Below the pieces are notes generated by a model that had not been told where the DNA came from, made no database searches, and was given only the letters and a program-made list of their open reading frames with translations. Of a stretch of 54,660 bases of DNA, positions 1 through 7,987 are shown piece by piece (within the stretch, counting starts at the first letter, position 1; every line of letters starts with the position of its first letter). The position numbers and the translations under genes are program-made. Location of the stretch: NCBI GenBank assembly GCA_040223615.1, contig JAVKFY010000076.1, forward strand, positions 1 to 54,660, given 5' to 3'. This DNA comes from JAVKFY01 sp040223615 (GTDB lineage Bacteria; Pseudomonadota; Alphaproteobacteria; GCA-2731375).

Positions 1-25
1 GTATTTTCCGGACTTGATCCACGGA

Positions 26-372
26 TGTCCGGTTAAGCTCTGGCGGGACCAACAGCACGCTTCATGCCAGCGCACGCTGGCATCCAGGCAACGTTGATTC
101 GGGCACGCGGAGCCGCGGAGAACGCGGAGCTGCTGGGATCGGCGCTCCGCGACTCCCTTGCCGAGCAAGGCGACCTAAAGGTCGCCTTGGCGGGTTCCGC
201 GAACCCGCATCGGCAAGCTCCGCGTGAAATCGCCACAGCGGCCGGTCTGGATTCCTGCCTTCGCAGAAATGACGATGTTCCTATGGAAGTGCCGTCCACT
301 CTAACCGTGGGACGGCGCAACCGATTGTTCGCCAATACGCTACTAATCGTCGCGCGACGCCTTAACCGGACA
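26..372. repeat. Nested inverted-repeat (MITE-like) element
   Basis: No convincing gene lies in the first 419 bases; open frames there run through repeats. A perfect 12-bp inverted repeat, TGTCCGGTTAAG at 26-37 and CTTAACCGGACA at 361-372, brackets the region. Inside are further hairpins: a 9-bp perfect stem with a TAAA loop at 167-188, and an 8-bp stem, GCGGGTTC/GAACCCGC, near 190-208. A looser pair of imperfect ends (CATGCCAGCGC...GGCATCCAG near 64-88 and GGATTCCTGCC...AATGACG near 247-273) resembles the dispersed palindromes common in proteobacterial genomes. Which pair marks the true boundary cannot be told from one copy. Confidence 0.55.
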
Positions 373-380
373 CCAGTCGA

Positions 381-405
381 CTTGATCCGGACATCTCGGA
401 TCAAG
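381..405 (-). terminator. Hairpin after the cysteine-protease gene
   Basis: A perfect 9-bp inverted repeat, CTTGATCCG / CGGATCAAG, with a 7-base loop lies 15 bases past the stop of the minus-strand gene ending at 420. There is no T-run, so it would be a weak or Rho-assisted terminator, or simply part of the adjoining repeat element. Confidence 0.35.
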
Positions 406-419
406 GTCGTTGCCGTCTC

Positions 420-1076
420 CTATTTGTTCGCCTTGTGCAGCCACCAGGCCTGCTCGTTGATCGAGAAGATCGGGCGGTAGTGGCGGATCTTGTCGGCGTT
501 GATCACGGTCTTGATCTGGTTGTCGAGGATTAGCACGTCGTCGCCGACATGGACCGACAGCACCGCGTGCGCCGCGCGCAGGTTCAGATCCTGCAGCACC
601 ACGATACGCATCGCGGCCGGGTCGACGCCAAGCCGCTGTAATGTGAGGTACTTGGCGATCGCGTAGTCCTCGCAATCGCCGTCCTTGGCGAAGAACTCGC
701 CGGGCGTGGCCCAGTAGTCCTTCACCCCCCAGTTGATCGGATCGACGATGTAGCGCGCGACGTTCATGCGCCGGTTCACCGCGGCAAGCTGATCCGCCAG
801 CGGCTTGTCCCGCAACTCCTCGACCAGGGCCTGCCATTTCTGCCAATGGCACTTGTTGAACGTGGTCGACTCGCAGCTCCCGGGCACCTCGCCGCGCGCC
901 TCGAAGAAACGCTGCAACATGCCGGTCCACTTCGGGAAAGGCTTCAGGTTGGTGTTGCGGGCTTCGCGCGAGTTCAGGAAGGACGGCACCAGCTTGGCCT
1001 TGGCGGCCACGGCCGGTCCGGCCCAGCCCAGAGCCAGGCAGCCGGCGATCAGCAGGGCGCCAGTTCGCATAAACAT
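420..1076 (-). CDS. Periplasmic transglutaminase-like cysteine protease (LapG/BTLCP family)
   Basis: 218 residues from ATG 1076; a second ATG at 1070 is equally possible. A signal peptide (MRTGALLIAGCLALGW, cleavage near A24-A25) sends it to the periplasm. The papain/transglutaminase triad is visible: Cys135 in KDGDCEDYA, His170 in RAAHAVL, Asp185 in LILDNQ. Family PF06035 includes LapG, a calcium-dependent protease that clips LapA-type adhesins from the outer membrane and is controlled by the c-di-GMP receptor LapD. No LapA or LapD lies in this window; the divergent neighbour is instead a membrane PAS/HD-GYP-like sensor 137 bases away. The fold and catalytic residues are clear; the substrate is not known. 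Confidence 0.85.
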   Translation of the reverse strand: MFMRTGALLIAGCLALGWAGPAVAAKAKLVPSFLNSREARNTNLKPFPKWTGMLQRFFEARGEVPGSCESTTFNKCHWQKWQALVEELRDKPLADQLAAVNRRMNVARYIVDPINWGVKDYWATPGEFFAKDGDCEDYAIAKYLTLQRLGVDPAAMRIVVLQDLNLRAAHAVLSVHVGDDVLILDNQIKTVINADKIRHYRPIFSINEQAWWLHKANK

Positions 1077-1213
1077 GCACCTTGATATGGAGCGAAAGCT
1101 TAATAATTTCCCGTCACTTTCACGCGAAAGCCGGTGCCGGGCTCGCACGGGCCCCGAAAAACCCTTATCTTGCCGCGCATTGCGTCGGACCGGGGGGTGA
1201 ACGCGAAGTTGCC

Positions 1214-3328
1214 ATGACCGCGCCTGCACAGACCGACGCCACGCCGCGCGCCGGCCGCCTGGTGATCATCGCCGGCGCCGTGCTGGCGGTGATCGCGGTG
1301 CTCGGCATCATCGGCGTGTTCCGGTTCGTCGCCGCCGAGCGCGCCCGCGACCTCGCCGCCTGGCAGGTCCGCCTCGGCATCGTCGCCGACAGCCGCGCGG
1401 CGGCGGTCACCGCCTGGCTCGACGCGCAGGCGGCGACCTTGCGCGAACTCGCCGAGAATGCCTCGCTGCAGCTCTACTTCACCGAACTGACGCTGGCCGA
1501 CGGCGACCGCGACCTGGTCACCGAGGAAGCGGCACAGGCGGACTATCTGCGCAACCTGCTGGTCGCCACCGCCGACCGCGCCGGCTTCGCCGCGCCGCCG
1601 CTGGGCGCGCAGGTAAAGGCAAACGTGGAGCGTATCGGCATCGCCGGGCTGGCGCTGACCGATGCCGACGGCGAGGTGCTGGTCGCCACGCCGGGCATGC
1701 CGCCGCTGGCCGGCCGCTTGGCCAACTGGCTGGGCGACAGTCCGCGCGAGGAACCCGGCACGCTGGACCTGTTTCTCGGCGCCGACGGCAAGCCGGCAAT
1801 GGCCTTCGTGGCGCCGATTTTCTCGCTGCAGGGTGACAACACCGCCGCCGACGTCGTCGGCCGCGTCGTCGGCCTGCGCCCGGTCGGCCCGAGTTTCCAA
1901 CGCACGCTGCGCCAGCCAGGCGACGTCGACACCAGCGCCGAGACACTGCTGGTGCGCCGCGACGGCGCCACCGTCACGTATCTGTCGCCGCTGGCCGATG
2001 GCACCGAGGCCCTGAAACGCACGCTGGCCGCCAACACGCCGGAGCTGGCCGCCGCCATCCTGCTGGACAGCCCCGGCGGCTTCGGCCTGTATCGTGACTA
2101 CCGCGGCGTGGAGGTGCTGGCCACCAGTCGCGCCATCGCCGGCGCGCCGTGGGTGCTGATCCGCAAGATCGACCGCGACGCCGCGCTGGCCGAGACCGAC
2201 CGGCGGCTGACGGTGCTGCTCACCGTGCTACTGCTGTCGATCGGCGTGGCCCTGGCGGCGATCGTCGCGGTCTGGCGCCATGGCACCTCGGTGCGCGCCG
2301 CCCAGGCCGCCGAGCGCTATCGGGTCAGCACCGAGCGGTTCGAGAATCTGTGGAAGTTCATCCGGCTGGTCACCGACAGCCAGCCGAACCAGATCTTCGC
2401 CGTCGACAACGAGAACCAATATACCTTCGCCAACTATCAGGCCGCCGCCCGGGCCGGCCTGGAGGCCGACGAGATGATGGGCAAGTCGATGGCGGCGGTG
2501 CTCGGTCCGGCCCGCGCCGGCGCCCTGGAAGAGATCAACAGGCAGGTCATCGCGACCGGCGAGACCCGCAGCGAAGTGCATGCCTTCGCCACCGACGGGG
2601 ACAAGCGCCACGTGGTGAAGTCGGACCACATCCCGCTGCACGGCGACCGCGACCACCCGCCGGGCGCGCTGGTGATCGTGGAGGACATCACCGAACTGGT
2701 CGAGGAGCGCGAGCGCGGCGAACGCATCATGCGCCAGGTCGTCGACACGCTGGTCACCCTGGTCGACCGGCGCGACCCGTTCTCCGCCCATCATGCCCAG
2801 CGCGTCGCTGAAGTCGCCCGCGAGATCGCGCAGGAGATGGACCTGGATGCGGCGGCGGTCGATACGGTCGACATTGCCGGCTCGCTGATCAACCTCGGCA
2901 AGGTTGTGGTGCCGAGCGAAATCCTGACCAAGCAGGGCGCGTTGACCGCCGAGGAACTCTCGCAGGTCCGCGGTTCGATCATCGCCGGCGCCGAATTGTT
3001 GCGCGGCATCGACTTCCAGGGCCCGGTGGTCGACACCCTGCGCCAGACCCTGGAGCACTGGGACGGCACCGGCGCGCCGGCTGGCCTGGCCGGCGAGGAC
3101 ATCCTGATCACCGCGCGCGTGCTCGCGGTCGCCAACGCCTTCGCCGGCATGGTCAGCGCCCGGGCCCATCGTCCCGGCCTCGATTTCGACGCCGCCGAGC
3201 AGGCGCTGATGGCTGACGTCGGCAAGGCCTTCGACCGGCGGCCGGTGGCCGCGCTACTGAACGTGCTCGACAACCGCGGCGGGCGCGAACGCTGGGCCGC
3301 CTACCGCGAACCGCCGGCGCTGGCCTAG
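1214..3328 (+). CDS. Membrane sensor with PAS domain and degenerate HD-GYP domain
   Basis: 704 residues from ATG 1214, chosen because the TM segment follows directly; the frame stays open upstream to 1082. Order: TM1 about 16-39, a long periplasmic sensor region (about 40-330), TM2 about 333-355, PAS about 374-495, then an HD-GYP-like C-terminus (about 504-665). The HD-GYP signatures are eroded: the HD pair reads INLGK, the HHE block reads TLEHWDG, GYP reads GAP, and the later metal Asp reads VANAF. Cyclic-di-GMP hydrolysis is therefore unlikely and a signalling or scaffold role more plausible. The gene is divergent from a LapG-like protease and 4 bases ahead of a phosphatase gene. Confidence 0.75.
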   Translation: MTAPAQTDATPRAGRLVIIAGAVLAVIAVLGIIGVFRFVAAERARDLAAWQVRLGIVADSRAAAVTAWLDAQAATLRELAENASLQLYFTELTLADGDRDLVTEEAAQADYLRNLLVATADRAGFAAPPLGAQVKANVERIGIAGLALTDADGEVLVATPGMPPLAGRLANWLGDSPREEPGTLDLFLGADGKPAMAFVAPIFSLQGDNTAADVVGRVVGLRPVGPSFQRTLRQPGDVDTSAETLLVRRDGATVTYLSPLADGTEALKRTLAANTPELAAAILLDSPGGFGLYRDYRGVEVLATSRAIAGAPWVLIRKIDRDAALAETDRRLTVLLTVLLLSIGVALAAIVAVWRHGTSVRAAQAAERYRVSTERFENLWKFIRLVTDSQPNQIFAVDNENQYTFANYQAAARAGLEADEMMGKSMAAVLGPARAGALEEINRQVIATGETRSEVHAFATDGDKRHVVKSDHIPLHGDRDHPPGALVIVEDITELVEERERGERIMRQVVDTLVTLVDRRDPFSAHHAQRVAEVAREIAQEMDLDAAAVDTVDIAGSLINLGKVVVPSEILTKQGALTAEELSQVRGSIIAGAELLRGIDFQGPVVDTLRQTLEHWDGTGAPAGLAGEDILITARVLAVANAFAGMVSARAHRPGLDFDAAEQALMADVGKAFDRRPVAALLNVLDNRGGRERWAAYREPPALA

Positions 3329-3332
3329 CGCG

Positions 3333-4118
3333 ATGGCCGGTGGCGTCATCGGCAAGGCGATCTCGACGATCCGCCGCAAGCCCGGCCCAAAGGGCAAGAC
3401 GGTGCCGCCGTTCCACCGGGTCTACGCCATCGGCGACATTCACGGCCGGCTCGATCTGCTGGACGACCTGCTGCAGCAGATTGTCGCCGACCGCGAGGCC
3501 GCCAAGCCGGCACGCGCGGTGCTGATCTATCTCGGGGACTATGTCGACCGCGGACCGGACAGCCGCGGCGTCATCGACCGACTGCTGGCGCCGCCGCCGG
3601 ACGGCTTCGACGTGGTGCACCTGCTCGGCAACCACGAGGCGCTGATGCTGCACTTCCTGGCCGACGACCGCGCCGGCTTCGGCTGGCTGAGCAACGGCGG
3701 CGTCGCCACCCTGGCCAGCTATGGCATCGAGGTCGCCGGCGAGGTCTACCGCCGTGAGGACCTGACCGCGTTGCGCGTCGAGTTGCGCGAGCGCCTGCCC
3801 GACGCCCATCGCCAGTTCCTGCAGGGGCTGGGCTTGCACCACCGCGAGGGCGACTACCTGTTCGTGCATGCCGGTATCCGCCCCGGCGTGCCGCTCGACG
3901 ACCAGACGGCCGACGACCTGATCTGGATTCGCGAGGCATTCCTCGACAGCAAGGCCGACCACGGCTTCGTCGTCGTGCACGGCCACTCGATCCGCCAGGA
4001 GGTGGTGCTGCGCGCCAACCGCATCGGCATCGACACCGGCGCCTTCGCCAGCGGTACCCTGACCTGCCTGGTGCTGCAGGACGACAGGTACGAGTTGCTG
4101 CAGACCGGACAATCCTAG
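3333..4118 (+). CDS. PPP-family metallophosphatase (serine/threonine phosphatase-like)
   Basis: 261 residues. The two-metal calcineurin-type site is complete: GDIHGR near 34-39, GDYVDRG near 69-75, GNHE near 97-100, then VHAG and VVHGHS later. Small bacterial PPP enzymes act on phosphoproteins or on dinucleoside polyphosphates; the sequence alone does not choose between these. The start lies 4 bases after the sensor gene's stop, so the two are probably co-transcribed and the phosphatase may act in the same signalling pathway. A 40-base gap separates it from hldE. No signal peptide, so it is cytoplasmic. Confidence 0.85.
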   Translation: MAGGVIGKAISTIRRKPGPKGKTVPPFHRVYAIGDIHGRLDLLDDLLQQIVADREAAKPARAVLIYLGDYVDRGPDSRGVIDRLLAPPPDGFDVVHLLGNHEALMLHFLADDRAGFGWLSNGGVATLASYGIEVAGEVYRREDLTALRVELRERLPDAHRQFLQGLGLHHREGDYLFVHAGIRPGVPLDDQTADDLIWIREAFLDSKADHGFVVVHGHSIRQEVVLRANRIGIDTGAFASGTLTCLVLQDDRYELLQTGQS

Positions 4119-4158
4119 CGACTGGCCAGCGGCGCCGGTTTCGTGTAATCCCGCCGCC

Positions 4159-5646
4159 ATGTCGGATGCCGCCGCGCTTCATGCCGCGATCGAACGCTTC
4201 GCCGCCGCCAAAGTCGTGGTGCTGGGCGATGTCATGCTCGACCGCTACGTCTATGGTCAGGTCAGCCGGGTCTCGCAGGAGGCACCGATTCCGGTGCTGC
4301 GTGTCGGCCGCGAGTCGCCGATGCCGGGCGGTGCCGGCAACGTCGCGCACAATCTCGCGGTGCTCGGCGCCGAGGCGCGCCTGATCGGACTGGTCGGCAA
4401 CGACGAGGCCGGCCACAGCTTGCAGCAATTCACCCCGAACGGCGCCGGCCGCCTGATCAACCACCTGGTCGTCGACCCGGACCGCCGCACCACCGTGAAA
4501 ACCCGTTTCGTCGCCGCCGGCCAGCAGCTTCTGCGGGCCGACGAAGAGGACATCGTCAATCCATCCAAGGCCGTCGAGGCGGCACTGCTGCGCCGGCTCG
4601 ACGACGCGCTGGCCGACGCCGACGTGCTGGTGATCTCCGACTACGCCAAGGGCGTGCTGAGCGACCAGGTGCTGCGCAGCGCCATCGACCGCGCCCGCGC
4701 CGCCCGCTGTCAGGTCATCGCCGACCCGAAGCGCACCGAACTGTCCGCCTATTCCGGCGTGCACCTGCTGAAGCCGAACCGGGCAGAACTGGCCGCCGCC
4801 ACCGGGCTGACGCTGGAAGATGACGCGGGGCTGGTCGAGGCGGCCCGCCGGGTGATGGCCGAGGCCGGCGTCAACGCCATGCTGATCAGCCGCTCCGAGC
4901 TTGGCGTCACCCTGGTCGAGACCGGCCAGGACGCGCGGCACTGGCGGGCCGAGGCGCGCGAGGTTTACGACGTCTCCGGCGCCGGCGACACCATGGTTGC
5001 GGTACTGGCCTGCGTCATGGCTGCCGGCGGCACGATGGCCGAGGCGGCCTACCTGGCCAACGTTGCCGCCGGCATCGTCGTTGGGCTGCTGGGCACCGCC
5101 ACGGTCTCGCCGGACCGGCTGGCCGCGGCGCTGCGCCACGCCGATCTGGGCGGCCACGAAGCCAAGGTGATGAGCCGCCAGACCGCCGCCGAACAGGTCG
5201 CCGAGTGGCGCCGGCTGGGCCTGCGGATCGGCTTTACCAACGGCTGCTTCGACCTGCTGCACCCCGGCCACGTGTCGCTGTTGCGCCAGGCCCGGCGCGC
5301 CTGCGACCGGCTGATCGTCGGCCTGAACGACGACGGCTCGGTGCGCCGCCTGAAGGGCGAGGGCCGGCCGGTACAGGACGAGACCGCGCGCGCCCTGGTG
5401 CTGGCCTCGCTGGCCGACGTCGACCAGGTGGTGCCGTTCGCCGAGGACACGCCGCTGGCGCTGATCGACCTGCTGCGCCCCGATGTGCTGGTGAAGGGCG
5501 CCGACTATACCCGCGAACAGGTCGTCGGCCACGCCGAGGTTGAAAGCTGGGGCGGCCGGGTGCTGCTCGCCGACCTGGCCGAGGGCCATTCCACCAGCCG
5601 CACCATCGCCCGCCTCGGCAACGGGAGCGGCGGAGGCGGGCGATGA
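4159..5646 (+). CDS. hldE: Bifunctional heptose-7-phosphate kinase / heptose-1-phosphate adenylyltransferase
   Basis: 495 residues, the usual size for HldE (RfaE). The N-terminal half (about 1-320) is a PfkB-type sugar kinase with the signature DVSGAGDTMVAVLA; it phosphorylates D-glycero-D-manno-heptose 7-phosphate at O1. The C-terminal third (about 345-495) is a nucleotidyltransferase with TNGCFDLLHPGH (the HxGH motif) and a late STSRTI motif; it transfers AMP to make ADP-heptose for the LPS inner core. The stop overlaps the ATG of hldD (ATGA). The other heptose genes, gmhA and gmhB, are not in the window. Confidence 0.95.
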   Translation: MSDAAALHAAIERFAAAKVVVLGDVMLDRYVYGQVSRVSQEAPIPVLRVGRESPMPGGAGNVAHNLAVLGAEARLIGLVGNDEAGHSLQQFTPNGAGRLINHLVVDPDRRTTVKTRFVAAGQQLLRADEEDIVNPSKAVEAALLRRLDDALADADVLVISDYAKGVLSDQVLRSAIDRARAARCQVIADPKRTELSAYSGVHLLKPNRAELAAATGLTLEDDAGLVEAARRVMAEAGVNAMLISRSELGVTLVETGQDARHWRAEAREVYDVSGAGDTMVAVLACVMAAGGTMAEAAYLANVAAGIVVGLLGTATVSPDRLAAALRHADLGGHEAKVMSRQTAAEQVAEWRRLGLRIGFTNGCFDLLHPGHVSLLRQARRACDRLIVGLNDDGSVRRLKGEGRPVQDETARALVLASLADVDQVVPFAEDTPLALIDLLRPDVLVKGADYTREQVVGHAEVESWGGRVLLADLAEGHSTSRTIARLGNGSGGGGR

Positions 5647-6611
5647 TCCTGGTGACCGGGGGCGCCGGCTTCATCGGCTCCAACATCGTCGCCGCGCTGT
5701 GCGAGGCCGGCGAGGACGTCGTTGTTAGCGATTGGCTCGGCCGCGACGACAAGTGGCGCAACCTGGCCAAGCACGACATCGTCGACATCATCCCGCCCGA
5801 TCGTCTGGCCGACTGGCTGCCGGCCGGGCCGGAGGCGGTGGTGCACATGGGCGCGATCAGCTCGACCACCGAGACCGACGGCGACGCGCTCTACGAGAAC
5901 AACGTCGCCACCTCGATGCGGCTGTGGCGCTGGTGCGCCGATACCCGCACGCCGCTGATCTACGCCAGTTCGGCCGCGACCTACGGCGACGGCGCCGCCG
6001 GCTTCGACGACGCCGGCGACCGGCAGTCCCTGATGCGCCTCAAGCCTTTGAACGGTTACGGCTGGTCGAAGCTGACCTTCGACCGCCAGGTCGCGCGCGA
6101 GGTCGCCGCCGGCACCGCGCCGCCGACCTGGGCCGGTCTGCGCTTCTTCAACGTCTACGGCCCGAATGAGTACCACAAGGACGACATGCGCTCGGTGGTC
6201 TGCAAGAACCACCCGGTCGCCCGCGACGGCGAGGCGGTCAAGCTGTTCCGCTCGCATCGGCCCGACTATGCCGACGGCGAACAGCTACGCGACTTCATCT
6301 ACGTGCGGGACTGCGTCGCCGTCGTGACCTGGCTGCTGCAGGGCAAGGCCAGCGGCCTGTTCAACGTCGGCACCGGCCAGGCGCGCAGCTTCCTCGACCT
6401 TGTGAAGGCGCTGTACGCGTCGCTGGACCAGCAGCCGCTCGTCGAGTTCATCGACATGCCGGAGGCGATCCGCGAGCGTTATCAGTACTTTACCGAAGCT
6501 CGGATCGACCGCCTGCGCGCCGCGGGTTACGACGCGCCGTTCACCAGCCTGGAAGACGGCGTCGCCGACTACGTCCATAGTTACCTGTCGAGCGACGATC
6601 CCTATCGTTGA
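5643..6611 (+). CDS. hldD: ADP-L-glycero-D-manno-heptose 6-epimerase
   Basis: 322 residues, normal for HldD (RfaD). This extended SDR begins with the NAD(P)-binding motif TGGAGFIGSN at residues 5-14. It has the substrate-side Tyr-x-x-x-Lys as YGWSK near 140 and the family-typical FFNVYGPNEYHKDDM. It converts ADP-D-glycero- to ADP-L-glycero-D-manno-heptose, the step after HldE. Translation is coupled to hldE by a 4-base ATGA overlap, so the two enzymes should be made in step. Confidence 0.95.
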   Translation: MILVTGGAGFIGSNIVAALCEAGEDVVVSDWLGRDDKWRNLAKHDIVDIIPPDRLADWLPAGPEAVVHMGAISSTTETDGDALYENNVATSMRLWRWCADTRTPLIYASSAATYGDGAAGFDDAGDRQSLMRLKPLNGYGWSKLTFDRQVAREVAAGTAPPTWAGLRFFNVYGPNEYHKDDMRSVVCKNHPVARDGEAVKLFRSHRPDYADGEQLRDFIYVRDCVAVVTWLLQGKASGLFNVGTGQARSFLDLVKALYASLDQQPLVEFIDMPEAIRERYQYFTEARIDRLRAAGYDAPFTSLEDGVADYVHSYLSSDDPYR

Positions 6612-6678
6612 AGCAAGCTGACCGGGCGTCATCCCGCGCTGAAACAATTCGCGACGTGCAAACGCCGCTCGTTTGGGC

Positions 6679-6684
6679 TAGAAT
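6679..6684 (+). promoter_or_regulatory. Possible -10 element (TAGAAT)
   Basis: TAGAAT lies 60 bases before the di-iron gene and overlaps the left edge of the palindrome at 6683-6714 by two bases, so a repressor bound there would cover the transcription start. No good -35 is visible at the usual distance. Confidence 0.35.
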
Positions 6685-6714
6685 GTCTTTACGTTTACGT
6701 CAACGTAAAGACAT
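6683..6714. promoter_or_regulatory. 32-bp palindromic operator, LiuR/MerR-like
   Basis: A perfect 12-bp inverted repeat (ATGTCTTTACGT / ACGTAAAGACAT) with an 8-base spacer holds a second palindrome, TTTACGTCAACGTAAA, at 6694-6709. The unit TTTACGT occurs twice in direct orientation (6688, 6694) and once inverted (6703). The inner 16-mer resembles the site described for LiuR-type MerR regulators of branched-chain amino-acid and acyl-CoA breakdown. It sits 29 bases before the ATG at 6744. The structure is seen directly; the regulator is inferred and none is encoded nearby. Confidence 0.6.
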
Positions 6715-6743
6715 CGTCACAGACTGTACGGGACACGCGCCGG

Positions 6744-7859
6744 ATGACTGACCAGATCACGCACGACCCGGTCTACAACACCATCGACCGCGACGATTTC
6801 GAGTCGCTGATACAGCCGCCGCGCTACGAGACCCGGTCCGACGCCTTCGACGGCATTATCTCGGCCACGCACGACCACTTCTGGGATCCGCTGGACGCGG
6901 TCTACGTCGACTTCACCAAGCCGTTCGACATCGAGAACGAATATCTGATGCCGCGCGAGATGTGCTTCGAGCTGCGCACCGCGGTCGCCGACAAGCTGGA
7001 CGAGAAGCAGCAGATCGCGCTGGCCAACGAGTCGACGCGCTGGAGCCTGTCCGGCATCCTGCACGGCGAGCAGGGCGCGCTGTCGCTGTCCGCCAGCCTG
7101 TGCCACATCCTCTACGACCCGGCCGCCCAGGAATACGCCGCCAACCAGGCGCGCGAGGAGGCCCGCCACGTCACCGGCTTCGGCAAGTATGTCGAGACCC
7201 GCTGGGGCCGGCCGTTGCCCGTCGGGGAGCAGCTTGGCCTGCTGCTGAGCGAGCTGGTGCACACCCAGGAGGTCTACAAGAAGCTGGTCGGCATGCAGAT
7301 GCTGGTCGAGGGCCTGGCCATGGGCGCTTTCGCCAGCCTGCACGCCAACACCAACGACCCGGTGCTCAAGCGCCTGGTGCAGCTGGTGATGACCGACGAG
7401 GCGTTCCACCACAAGTTCGGCAAGATCTGGGCCGAGAAGACCATCCACCGCCTCTCGCCGGAGGAGCACAATACGGTGGAGGACTGGGCGGCGCAGTGTT
7501 TCGAGACGCTGCTGTTCAACCTGTCCAACGTACGCCAGCGGAAAGCGATCTACGAACCGTTCGGGCTCGACTGGGAGTGGGTGCGAGACGCCTGCCGCGA
7601 GTGCTACAGCGAGAACGACCGGCGCGAGGACCTGCGCTCCAACTCCAACATCTTCCGGGTGCTGGTGAAGACCCTGCTGAGCGCCGGCATCATCACCGAC
7701 CGCACCCGCGGCCTGTACGCCGCCTGGGTCAACATGGACGACCTCGACGCCGAGGGCGACTTCATGATCGGCGACGCCATCGCCGCGGAAGGCATCGAGG
7801 ACCTGCGCAAGATCAACGCCAAGCGCCGCAAGATCGGCCAGAAGCCGATCGCGGCGTAA
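6744..7859 (+). CDS. Di-iron ferritin-like protein, probable oxygenase
   Basis: 371 residues, rich in helices. The four-helix carboxylate-bridged di-iron pattern is visible in order: Glu in LHGEQGAL (about 110), Glu/His in REEARHVTG (about 137-141), Glu in LVEGLAMGAF (about 188), and Glu/His in TDEAFHHKFG (about 220-224). This matches the ferritin-like superfamily that includes the AurF-type N-oxygenases and ribonucleotide reductase R2. The reaction cannot be fixed from sequence. The palindromic operator just upstream suggests tight repression. The gene is transcribed alone; a repeat follows. Confidence 0.65.
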   Translation: MTDQITHDPVYNTIDRDDFESLIQPPRYETRSDAFDGIISATHDHFWDPLDAVYVDFTKPFDIENEYLMPREMCFELRTAVADKLDEKQQIALANESTRWSLSGILHGEQGALSLSASLCHILYDPAAQEYAANQAREEARHVTGFGKYVETRWGRPLPVGEQLGLLLSELVHTQEVYKKLVGMQMLVEGLAMGAFASLHANTNDPVLKRLVQLVMTDEAFHHKFGKIWAEKTIHRLSPEEHNTVEDWAAQCFETLLFNLSNVRQRKAIYEPFGLDWEWVRDACRECYSENDRREDLRSNSNIFRVLVKTLLSAGIITDRTRGLYAAWVNMDDLDAEGDFMIGDAIAAEGIEDLRKINAKRRKIGQKPIAA

Positions 7860-7873
7860 CGCCAACCAACACC

Positions 7874-7975
7874 GTCATCCCGGGCAAGCGCAGCGCGACC
7901 CGGGATCACCAGCTTGGGTTGCGCGTGTGGTCGGCCGTTGATCCCGGCTCTTCGCTGCGCTGCGGCCGGGATGAC
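7874..7975. repeat. REP-like palindromic repeat
   Basis: About 100 bases bounded by perfect 10-bp inverted ends (GTCATCCCGG at 7874-7883, CCGGGATGAC at 7966-7975), with a nested 9-bp pair, CCGGGATCA at 7900 and TGATCCCGG at 7939. It fills the gap between convergent genes, the usual place for dispersed extragenic palindromes. It could also help end transcription from both sides. Confidence 0.75.
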
Positions 7976-7987
7976 GAGTTGGGACTA

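Noticed and set aside
33..404. Open frames on both strands at the window start
   Set aside because: They run through inverted repeats, have arginine- and alanine-rich shadow-like composition, and no family resemblance.
1214..3328. Active c-di-GMP phosphodiesterase
   Set aside because: The HD, HHE and GYP signatures are all altered, so hydrolysis is unlikely even though the overall fold seems kept.
7874..7975. CRISPR array or phage remnant at the repeats
   Set aside because: Each repeat is a single palindrome without regular spacers; they fit extragenic palindromic elements.
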